Positions 32,362-39,235 of a stretch of DNA of 64,000 nt are shown piece after piece (the first letter of the stretch is position 1; every line of letters begins with the position of its first letter). The DNA is from JANQPC01 sp039208375 (GTDB lineage: Bacteria > Pseudomonadota > Alphaproteobacteria > Rhodobacterales > Rhodobacteraceae), in contig JBCCRC010000004.1 of NCBI GenBank assembly GCA_039208375.1, forward strand, positions 14,832-78,831, given 5' to 3'. Below the pieces are notes generated by a model, which was given only the letters and a program-made list of their open reading frames with translations, was not told the origin of the DNA and searched no databases. Both the position numbers and the translations under genes were made by a program.

Positions 32362-33117
32362 TCAATGAGCTTGTCCAAGATAGGCCTCCTGCACCTTCGG
32401 GTGCCCCTTGATGTTGTCGGGCGTGTCTTCTACTAGGGGTGAGCCCTGGGCGAGCACCGTGATCCGCTCGGCAAGCGAGAACACCACATGCATATCGTGT
32501 TCGATGATGCACATGGTGATATCGCGGGTCTCGTTGATCTCTTTGAGAAGGTCGATGGTGTTGTTCGTATCGGCCCGCGCCATGCCCGCGGTGGGCTCAT
32601 CGAGCAGCAGAAGCTTGGGCTGCTGCACCAGGCACATCGCCATCTCCAACCGCCGCTTATCACCGCGCGAGAGCGAGGCGGCGTGCATATCGCGCTTGTC
32701 CTGCATATTCACGTCTTCGAGGATCTGTTCGGCCTCGGCGACGATCGTGGCTTCATTGGCCACCGTTTCGAATGCATGCATTCGGTAGGCCCCGTCGCGG
32801 CGCGCGAAACAAGGGATCATCACGTTCTCCATCACCGTCAGGTCGCCGAAGATCTCAGGCGTCTGGAACACGCGGGAGATGCCCATCTGGTTGATCTCGT
32901 GGGGCGAACGGCCGAGCACCGAGTTCCCATCGAACATCACCGATCCGGTATCGGGGATCAGCTTGCCGACGAGGCAGTTCAGTAGTGTGCTTTTTCCCGC
33001 CCCGTTCGGCCCGATAATGGCGTGCACCGTCTTTTCCTGCACGCTGAGGTTCACATCCCCCAGCGCCTGCAGCCCGCCGAAGCGCTTGTTGACGCCTTTG
33101 ACTTCGAGAATTCCCAT
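32362..33117 (-). CDS. livG: branched-chain amino acid-type ABC transporter, ATP-binding protein LivG
   Basis: 251 residues. Walker A GPNGAGKSTLLN, Walker B LLLLDEPTAGMA and the H-loop CIIEHDMHVVFSL are present. The signature reads ASLSRGDKRRLEMAMCL, with Arg-Gly-Asp-Lys where LSGGE(Q/K) is usual; this variation is tolerated in LivG-type proteins. It pairs with LivF to hydrolyse ATP. It starts 12 bases after livM. Confidence 0.93.
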   Translation of the reverse strand: MGILEVKGVNKRFGGLQALGDVNLSVQEKTVHAIIGPNGAGKSTLLNCLVGKLIPDTGSVMFDGNSVLGRSPHEINQMGISRVFQTPEIFGDLTVMENVMIPCFARRDGAYRMHAFETVANEATIVAEAEQILEDVNMQDKRDMHAASLSRGDKRRLEMAMCLVQQPKLLLLDEPTAGMARADTNNTIDLLKEINETRDITMCIIEHDMHVVFSLAERITVLAQGSPLVEDTPDNIKGHPKVQEAYLGQAH

Positions 33118-33129
33118 ATCGCGCCCTCC

Positions 33130-34392
33130 TTATTCGGCCACGTGCGGGGCAGGTTTCGGATGATGCTCGGGGTCGCCGCCCGAGGGCTTGTTCTTCCGGC
33201 GGCGAAAGAGGCGCGCGATGCGTTGACCGCCCTCCACCAGGCCGCCGGGCAGGAAGATCACCACCAGCATGAACATGATGCCAAGCGTGAGGTGCCAGCC
33301 CTTGCCGATGAAGGGGTAGACCATTGTCACCATCGCATCTTCTAGCCCATCGGGCATGAAGGCGAACCATTCATGCAAGATGGTGGAATTGATCTTGGAG
33401 ATGATGTTTTCCATATATTTGATCACACCGGCGCCCAGGACGGGGCCGATCAACGTGCCCGCGCCGCCGAGGATCGTCATCAGCACCACTTCGCCAGACG
33501 CAGTCCAGAACATCCGTTCAGGGCCGGCCAGGGGATCCATCGCCACCATCAGCCCGCCGGCAAGCCCGGCGTACATTCCCGAGATCACGAAGGCCGCGAG
33601 CGTGTAAGGCTTGGGGTTGAGCCCTGTGTAGCTCATCCGTTGCTGATTTGATTTCACGGCGCGCAACATCATCCCGAAGGGTGATCGGAAGATGCGGATC
33701 GAGAGGTAGAAGGCGATCAGCATGATCACGGCGCAGAAGTAATAGCCGACTGAGAATGTGAAGAGCCAATCACCCACTGCCCATTCGGCGCTGCTGCGCA
33801 TTTCGAGCCCGAAGAGGCTCGGAACGGGTGTATTCCCTGTCTCGGTGGTTTGGGTGCCTAGGATGCGCGGATCTTGCAGGGTGAGCTGTAGCCCGGTTTC
33901 GCCGCCCGTAAGGCCCTTTTGCAAGAGCCCCTGCTGGCCCGGCCCGTCCATATCCGTGGCCAAAACAGAGTAGGCCAGCGCGTAGGACATCATTGCGAAG
34001 GCCAGCGTGAGGATCGAGAAGTAGATGCCCGAGCGCCGCAGGCTGATATAGCCGATTACGATAGCGAAAAGCCCTGACATAACGACTGAGATCGCCAACG
34101 CGGGCAGCACATTCATGCCAAGCAGTTTGAACACCCACATTGCGGCGTAAGAGCCGACGCCGAGAAACGCGGCGTGGCCGAAGCTCAGATACCCGGTGAG
34201 CCCGAAGAGGATGTTGAAGCCGATCGCAAAGATTCCGAAGATCACGAAGCGCTGCATGAGGTCCGGGTAGCCCGCGTTGAACTGCGCCAGATCCGAGCCT
34301 TCGGGGAATGGGTTCAGGATGAAGGGCGCCAACATGGTCAGCGCCACCACGATGAGCAGCAGCGAGAAGTCTTTTTTGTTCAATCCCAGCAT
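33130..34392 (-). CDS. livM: branched-chain amino acid-type ABC transporter permease LivM
   Basis: 420 residues, about 10 membrane helices. LivM marks: GFNILFGLTGYLSFGHAAFLG (20 used here as GFNILFGLTGYLSFGHAA), RRSGIYFSILTLAFAMM, SPFGMMLRAVKSNQQRM (the EAA-like coupling loop) and GTLIGPVLGAGVIKYMEN. An unusual periplasmic insert of about 60 residues (LLQKGLTGGETGLQLTL to EMRSSAEWAVGDW) may shape specificity. The basic C-tail ends in RRRKNKPSGGDPEHHPK. It starts 3 bases after livH, so the two are coupled. Confidence 0.92.
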   Translation of the reverse strand: MLGLNKKDFSLLLIVVALTMLAPFILNPFPEGSDLAQFNAGYPDLMQRFVIFGIFAIGFNILFGLTGYLSFGHAAFLGVGSYAAMWVFKLLGMNVLPALAISVVMSGLFAIVIGYISLRRSGIYFSILTLAFAMMSYALAYSVLATDMDGPGQQGLLQKGLTGGETGLQLTLQDPRILGTQTTETGNTPVPSLFGLEMRSSAEWAVGDWLFTFSVGYYFCAVIMLIAFYLSIRIFRSPFGMMLRAVKSNQQRMSYTGLNPKPYTLAAFVISGMYAGLAGGLMVAMDPLAGPERMFWTASGEVVLMTILGGAGTLIGPVLGAGVIKYMENIISKINSTILHEWFAFMPDGLEDAMVTMVYPFIGKGWHLTLGIMFMLVVIFLPGGLVEGGQRIARLFRRRKNKPSGGDPEHHPKPAPHVAE

Positions 34393-34395
34393 GTC

Positions 34396-35427
34396 TTACT
34401 CCTCCATCACACCTCTGCGCCCCATCAGGCCCCGCGGACGGATCAGCAGGATGACGATGGCGACGAGGTAAATGATGACTTGATTGATCCCCGGGATCAG
34501 ATCGATCACCGCGCCCATGGAGGCAAAGCTTTCGAGAATGCCAAGGAGAAACCCGGCGAGCACCGCTCCGGGCAAGCTGCCCATTCCGCCGACAACAACC
34601 ACGACGAAGGACAGGACGAGGAAATCCATCCCCATGTGATAGTTCGGCGCCACGATGGGTGTGTACATCACGCCCGCAAGGCCCGCGACGGCGGCGGCAA
34701 TCCCGAACATGATGGTAAATCGCCGGTCGATATTGATGCCCAGAAGACCGACTGTTTCACGATCCGCCATTCCGGCGCGCACGACCATCCCGAAGGTGGT
34801 GAACTGCAGGAAGGCAAAGACGGCGGTGATGATGATCATCGCGAATGCGAAGTAAACGAGGCGCCAGTAGGGATAGATGATCACATTGGGATCCATCCCG
34901 ATGAGCGCGCCAAAATCGAAAGAACCGATGAAGGCTTCCGGTGCCGGCGTGGGGATCGGGTTAGCACCATAGAAATACTTGATGATTTCCTGCAGCACAA
35001 TTGCCAAGCCGAAGGTGACGAGGATCTGGTCGGCATGGGGGCGCTTGTAAAAATACTTGATGAGCCCGCGTTCCATCGCCACGCCGATGGCGATCATGAT
35101 CGGGATCGCAATCAGGATCGCAAGCGGCACCGACCAGTCGATGATCGCCGAGCCTAGTGTTTCGCCGAAAATGTCATGCACGTATGGGATTTCGACCTTC
35201 AGGGGATTGCCCAGGAAATCGGTCTGTGACTCATCGATGGTTTCGCGGCTGAGCGTGAGAACACGGTTCAACGTGACCGCACAGAACGCGCCGAGCATGA
35301 ACAGCGCGCCATGCGCGAAGTTCACAACACCCAGCGTGCCGAAAATAAGTGTCAGGCCCAGGGCAATCAGCGCATAGGCCGATCCCTTGTCTAGGCCGTT
35401 GAGAACCTGGAGGATGATGGCGTCCAT
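34396..35427 (-). CDS. livH: branched-chain amino acid-type ABC transporter permease LivH
   Basis: 343 residues, about 8 membrane helices. Typical LivH start: GLDKGSAYALIALGLTLIFG, then GVVNFAHGALFMLGAF; the coupling loop is RAGMADRETVGLLGINI, and GGMGSLPGAVLAGFLLGILE is conserved. A periplasmic insert around ESQTDFLGNPLKVEIPYVHD is longer than in E. coli. It makes the channel with LivM. GAGGTGGG precedes its ATG. It is separated from the binding-protein gene by a hairpin-rich 95-base gap. Confidence 0.92.
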   Translation of the reverse strand: MDAIILQVLNGLDKGSAYALIALGLTLIFGTLGVVNFAHGALFMLGAFCAVTLNRVLTLSRETIDESQTDFLGNPLKVEIPYVHDIFGETLGSAIIDWSVPLAILIAIPIMIAIGVAMERGLIKYFYKRPHADQILVTFGLAIVLQEIIKYFYGANPIPTPAPEAFIGSFDFGALIGMDPNVIIYPYWRLVYFAFAMIIITAVFAFLQFTTFGMVVRAGMADRETVGLLGINIDRRFTIMFGIAAAVAGLAGVMYTPIVAPNYHMGMDFLVLSFVVVVVGGMGSLPGAVLAGFLLGILESFASMGAVIDLIPGINQVIIYLVAIVILLIRPRGLMGRRGVMEE

Positions 35428-35448
35428 GAATATCCCACCTCGTCATGG

Positions 35449-35522
35449 GGCCGCCCGTTCAGGCACGGGCGGGCAGGGGCCCGCGCGCGGACTTGCGCGC
35501 GAGCCGGTCTTTCGGCCGTGGC
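35449..35522 (-). promoter_or_regulatory. hairpin-rich intercistronic spacer between binding-protein and permease genes
   Basis: Three GC stems lie in a row: CCGCCCGT/ACGGGCGG (35451-35472), GCGCGC/GCGCGC (35483-35500) and a short CCG/CGG stem next to the stop. Such a spacer usually protects the 3' end of the binding-protein message and lets less transcription reach the permeases. Confidence 0.55.
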
Positions 35523-36884
35523 TTAAGCGCCGGGGTTGCACGACCCAAGCGAACCGCCCGCGAACTGCGGGTGATCGGGGGCGTACGTTACCTGATCTAC
35601 CGGCGTGATCTCGACGATCTCAAGAAGGTCGAACTCCGACGTCGGGTTCTCTTTCCCTTTCACGACAAGCACGTCCTTGAAGCACTGATGATCCTCAGCG
35701 CGATAGAGTGTCGGGCCGTTGCCCAGCCCGTCGAACTCAAAGCCCTCAAGGGCCTCGACCACCGCACACGGGTTGAACGAGCCGCCACGCTGCACGGCGT
35801 CTGCGTAAAGCAGCGTCTGCACATAGCAGGTGTGTGCCGCCTGTGACGGCGGAAAGCCGTACTTCGTGCCGAACGAACGCGTGAAGGCCTGGCTGCCTTC
35901 ATCGGGCAGCGACCAGTGCCAGTTCGTGGAGCCAAAGATGCCCTTCACGTTGGCGCCTGCACCTTTCGCCATCAGGCGCGAGTAGAGAGGAACGACGATC
36001 TGGAAGTCTTTGCCATTGGCTTGTGCGTCGCGCAGACCGAACTGAACGGCATTGGTGAGCGAGTTCACCATGTTGCCGCCATAGTGGTTCAGCACCAGAA
36101 CGTCCGCGCCCGATTGAAGGACGGGTGCGATGTAAGATGAGAAGTCGGTCTGAGTGAGCGGCGTGAGTACGGTGTTAACCGTTTCCCAACCGATGGCTTC
36201 AGTCGAAGTCCGAACAGCCTCTTCCGTGGTGTAGCCCCAGTTGTAGTCAGCCGTCAGGTGGTAGGCTTTCCGGTCCGTGCCATAGTTGGCGGCCAGGATC
36301 GGCGCGAGCGCGGCACCCGACATGTAGGAATTGAAGAAGTGGCGGAAGCCATTGGCTTTCCGATCTTTCCCCGTCGTGTCGTTCGAGTGGGTGAGACCGG
36401 CCATAAAGATCACGCCGGCTTCCTGGCACAGAGCCTGAACAGCCACGGCCACGCCGGAGGACGAGCCGCCGGTGATCATGATCGCACCGTCCTTTTCGAT
36501 CATCGACCGGGCCGAAGCACGTGCTGCATCCGATTTAGTTTGCGTGTCGCCGGTGACGTATTCAACCTTTTTGCCGAGGATCCCCGTCCCATCGAGGGTT
36601 TTGGACGAGAAGGTGGTGAGCATGCCGCCATCGCCTTCGCCATTCAGGTGCTCCACCGCAAGTTCGTAGGCCCGCAATTCATCGGCGCCCTCGTCGGCAT
36701 AGGGGCCTGTCTGCGGCACGTTGAAGCCGAGTGTAACGGTGTCGCCCTCAGGGGCATTTGTGAAACCGGTATGGCTGGCCGACCACGCTTTGCCGTCAAA
36801 GATCGTCGGTGCCGCGAAGCCCGCTGCGCCAGCCACGGCACCCGTCTTCAGCAGACCGCGACGGGTCAGGTTCGATTTGGACAT
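35523..36884 (-). CDS. periplasmic substrate-binding protein of the HAAT ABC transporter
   Basis: 453 residues from ATG 36884 (the frame is open 47 codons further up, through the promoter). A Tat-type signal with twin Arg (NLTRRGLLKTGAVAGAAGF) predicts export of the folded protein. The mature part is a type I periplasmic binding fold: TVTLGFNVPQTGPYADEGAD, VEYVTGDTQTKSDAARASA, MITGGSSSGVAVAVQAL, ADVLVLNHYGGNMVNSLTNA. This opening is that of the amino acid/amide (HAAT) group rather than of E. coli LivJ, so the substrate could be an amide, an aromatic or another short acid. First gene of the operon, divergent from the acyl-sensing regulator. Confidence 0.9.
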   Translation of the reverse strand: MSKSNLTRRGLLKTGAVAGAAGFAAPTIFDGKAWSASHTGFTNAPEGDTVTLGFNVPQTGPYADEGADELRAYELAVEHLNGEGDGGMLTTFSSKTLDGTGILGKKVEYVTGDTQTKSDAARASARSMIEKDGAIMITGGSSSGVAVAVQALCQEAGVIFMAGLTHSNDTTGKDRKANGFRHFFNSYMSGAALAPILAANYGTDRKAYHLTADYNWGYTTEEAVRTSTEAIGWETVNTVLTPLTQTDFSSYIAPVLQSGADVLVLNHYGGNMVNSLTNAVQFGLRDAQANGKDFQIVVPLYSRLMAKGAGANVKGIFGSTNWHWSLPDEGSQAFTRSFGTKYGFPPSQAAHTCYVQTLLYADAVQRGGSFNPCAVVEALEGFEFDGLGNGPTLYRAEDHQCFKDVLVVKGKENPTSEFDLLEIVEITPVDQVTYAPDHPQFAGGSLGSCNPGA

Positions 36885-36953
36885 ATAATCCTCCCAAAAG
36901 GTGAAACAGGATCGGCTCCTCCGCCCATCCCTTGCCCGCGTTAAGGCTGTGAC

Positions 36954-36983
36954 ATTATCGACTTGCTTTGGAAAAATAGGCAA
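36954..36983 (-). promoter_or_regulatory. predicted promoter of the HAAT transporter operon
   Basis: Minus strand: TTGCCT, 18 bases, GATAAT, with a start expected near 36947 and a 5' leader of about 60 bases. A good match to sigma70. Confidence 0.5.
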
Positions 36984-37008
36984 CAACCCGCTTGAATCGC
37001 GCAATTTT

Positions 37009-37038
37009 TTTGTAAACCAATACACAATGCGATTGCAT
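37009..37038. promoter_or_regulatory. candidate operator elements in the transporter/regulator divergent gap
   Basis: The AT-rich centre of the divergent region holds TTTGTAAA (37009-37016), one base away from the TTTGCAAA half-site reported for the related regulator PccR, and a perfect ATGC-GATT-GCAT palindrome (37027-37038). Either could be the site of the adjacent XRE regulator. Speculative. Confidence 0.3.
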
Positions 37039-37100
37039 ACCGTGTAAATTTGTTTTCTTGCGGGCGCAGAAAGCTACTGACCGTGAAAGGAAAATTCTAG

Positions 37101-38417
37101 ATGCCGCGCAGCGCACTCACCGGAAGCCGCATCCGTGAGCGGCGCGTTTATCTGGGCCTTAAGCAGGCGGGCTTGGCGGAAAGCTGCGGGATCTCGCCAT
37201 CCTACCTGAATCTGATTGAGCACAACCGGCGCAGAATCGGCGGCAAGCTGCTCAACAAGATTGCCACCGTGCTTGGCGTCGAGCCCTCGGCGCTATCAGA
37301 AGGCGCGGACCTCGTGCTGCTGGATGCCTTGCGCAACGCTGCCGACCGTGCGCCGCCGCGCGGCGGGCCAGATCTGGGCGAGGCGGCGCGGGCAGAGGAA
37401 TTTGCGGGGCGGTTCCCTGGCTGGGCGCGGCTAATCGCGAGCCAAGGTCAGCGGATCGCAGCACTGGAACGCACAGTTGAACTGCTCAATGACAGGCTGA
37501 CGCACGATCCGTTTCTTTCAGCGTCGCTGCATGACGTGCTGAGCACGGTCACCGCGATTCATTCGGCCTCGGGCATTCTGGCTGATGGCGGCGAGATCGA
37601 TGCCGATTGGCAGGCGCGGTTCCACCGGAACATCTTTGAAGACAGCGCCCGGTTGGCCGAAGCCAGCCGGGGCCTCGTGAACTACCTCGATGCCGGGGCC
37701 AACACCGATCGCGGCATCGTCGCCCCACCGGAAGAGCTTGAGGCATTTCTCGATTCGCGCGGGCATCATGTGGCCGCCGTGGAAGCGGCGGAGCCGGATA
37801 TCGCAGCGCTCGTCGAAGATCCATTGCTCACCTCTGCTGCAAGCCGCGCCCTGGCCGCAGATCACCTTACGCGGGCACGCGCCGATGCCATTGCCATGCC
37901 GCTTGAGCCCTTTTCGGAGGCACTTGGCGCGGTTGGGCCGGATCCAGCGGCGCTGGCTAGCCGCTTCGGGGTGGATCTGGCCTCGGTGTTTCGCCGGATT
38001 GCGGCCCTGCCAAGTGCGTCCCTTCCGGGCCCAGTGGGGCTGGTGATCTGCGACGCGTCTGGGACGCTTACGTTCCGCCGCCCGGTGGACGGTTTTCCCC
38101 TGCCGCGCTTCGGTGCGGCCTGCCCGCTTTTGCCGTTGTACCTTGCGCTCACCCGGCCGATGGCCCCAGTTCGGGCTGTCGTGGAACAGCCAGGGCGTGA
38201 TGCGAAGCGGTTTCTAACCTACGCCGTGTGCCAAACCGCAGGCGTGCCGGGGTTCGACGGCCCCCCGGTTTTCGAGGCGTCGATGTTGATCTTGCCGGCG
38301 GACACCGCGGCCATTCCCGACGAGGCCGGCATCCCGGTGGGCACAAGCTGCCGGATCTGCCCGCGCCCCGATTGCGCGGCGCGGCGCGAGCCCACGATCC
38401 TTTCGGTTGACGCCTAA
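37101..38417 (+). CDS. XRE/short-chain fatty acyl-CoA regulator with kinase DHp-like middle segment
   Basis: 438 residues. Residues 8-65 are an XRE helix-turn-helix (IRERRVYLGLKQAGLAESCG, ISPSYLNLIEHNRRRIGGKLL). The C-terminal 220 residues match the short-chain acyl regulator (DUF2083/ScfR) domain and end with the cysteine motif CRICPRPDC (Cys417, Cys420, Cys425). The M78/IrrE-like peptidase segment (HExxH) found in related regulators is missing. In its place residues 138-200 read FLSASLHDVLSTVTAIHSAS.., which lines up with a histidine-kinase DHp helix pair, His144 at the phospho-His position. It probably binds acyl-CoA and controls acetate, propionate or linked genes. First gene of a sensory cluster. 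Confidence 0.88.
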   Translation: MPRSALTGSRIRERRVYLGLKQAGLAESCGISPSYLNLIEHNRRRIGGKLLNKIATVLGVEPSALSEGADLVLLDALRNAADRAPPRGGPDLGEAARAEEFAGRFPGWARLIASQGQRIAALERTVELLNDRLTHDPFLSASLHDVLSTVTAIHSASGILADGGEIDADWQARFHRNIFEDSARLAEASRGLVNYLDAGANTDRGIVAPPEELEAFLDSRGHHVAAVEAAEPDIAALVEDPLLTSAASRALAADHLTRARADAIAMPLEPFSEALGAVGPDPAALASRFGVDLASVFRRIAALPSASLPGPVGLVICDASGTLTFRRPVDGFPLPRFGAACPLLPLYLALTRPMAPVRAVVEQPGRDAKRFLTYAVCQTAGVPGFDGPPVFEASMLILPADTAAIPDEAGIPVGTSCRICPRPDCAARREPTILSVDA

Positions 38418-38597
38418 ATGATAGGGTCGCTCCACCAAAGCAGGCGCACTGGGCGCTGCCACGCCAGCGACTCACAAAACAGGCCCGTCACACTCTTCAA
38501 CGTGGCGCGACCATTGGCTTTTTGACACACCAATCTCCCTGCGCAATAGTGCTCAAAACAAGAAGAAAAATGCTTTTAAAAGGGGAGGTGGTCGGCG

Positions 38598-38966
38598 ATG
38601 GGCGGGAGGGTCCTGCTGATCGAAGATGAGCCCAATATCATCGAAGCGATCCGGTTCATCCTGTCGCGCGATGGCTGGGTCGTTGACGTGCATTCAGACG
38701 GGGCCACAGCGCTCGATGCCGTGGCGCGGCGCAGCCCTGATGTGATCATTCTCGACGTGATGCTGCCGAACCGATCGGGCTACGATATTCTGGCCGACCT
38801 GCGTGCCGCCGACGGCACCCGCGATCTGCCGGTGCTGATGCTCACGGCAAGAGGCCAAAAGCAGGATCGTGAGATGGCCGAGCGCTACGGGGCAAGTCGG
38901 TTCATGACGAAGCCATTCTCGAACTCAGATGTGCTGACGTCAGTGCGCGAGTTGGTGGGCTCGTGA
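38598..38966 (+). CDS. single-domain response regulator
   Basis: 122 residues, only a receiver domain: LLIEDEPNIIEAIRFIL (acidic pocket), VIILDVMLPNRSGYDIL (phospho-acceptor Asp53), VLMLTARGQ (switch Thr) and FMTKPFSNSDVL (Lys). No output domain. GGGGAGGTGG precedes the start. It overlaps the next gene by 4 bases and is two genes before a hybrid symporter-kinase, its obvious partner. It must pass its signal by phosphotransfer or protein contact, perhaps to the XRE regulator with the DHp-like segment. Confidence 0.93.
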   Translation: MGGRVLLIEDEPNIIEAIRFILSRDGWVVDVHSDGATALDAVARRSPDVIILDVMLPNRSGYDILADLRAADGTRDLPVLMLTARGQKQDREMAERYGASRFMTKPFSNSDVLTSVRELVGS

Positions 38967-39235
38967 GCACGCCGCGCGAGCCTGTCTTCCTTGCGCGGGA
39001 ATCCTATCGGCGCCGTCGGTTGCGTGATGCTGCACGGTTCCTGCCTTTTCTGGCTGTATTCGTCTTCTGCATCCCGATGCTTTTTGGCCCCGAGGCCGGC
39101 ACCGCCATGACAAAGGTGTTTTTGTTCTTCGCTTGGCTCACCTTGATTGCCGTAAGCTTTGCGCTCTCGCGCCGTCTGGCAACCGACATCGACGTTCAGC
39201 AAGGTGACGGGCCTGACGACGGGCCCGCAGGCTAA
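38963..39235 (+). CDS. small two-helix membrane protein linked to the symporter-kinase
   Basis: 90 residues: basic N-terminus (ESYRRRRLRDAARFL), helices FLPFLAVFVFCIPMLFG and TKVFLFFAWLTLIAVSFAL, acidic tail DGPDDGPAG. The layout recalls the small partner proteins (DUF4212/DUF485) of acetate-type sodium symporters. It overlaps the response regulator (ATGA) and its last base is the first of the kinase start, so all three are coupled. Likely an accessory subunit of the kinase's symporter domain; inferred. Confidence 0.75.
   Translation: MSTPREPVFLARESYRRRRLRDAARFLPFLAVFVFCIPMLFGPEAGTAMTKVFLFFAWLTLIAVSFALSRRLATDIDVQQGDGPDDGPAG

Noticed and set aside
34174..35157. Plus-strand frame of 327 codons rich in His, Asp and Glu
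   Set aside because: It is the antisense mirror of livM/livH; the His/Asp-rich composition is a by-product of hydrophobic membrane codons read backwards.
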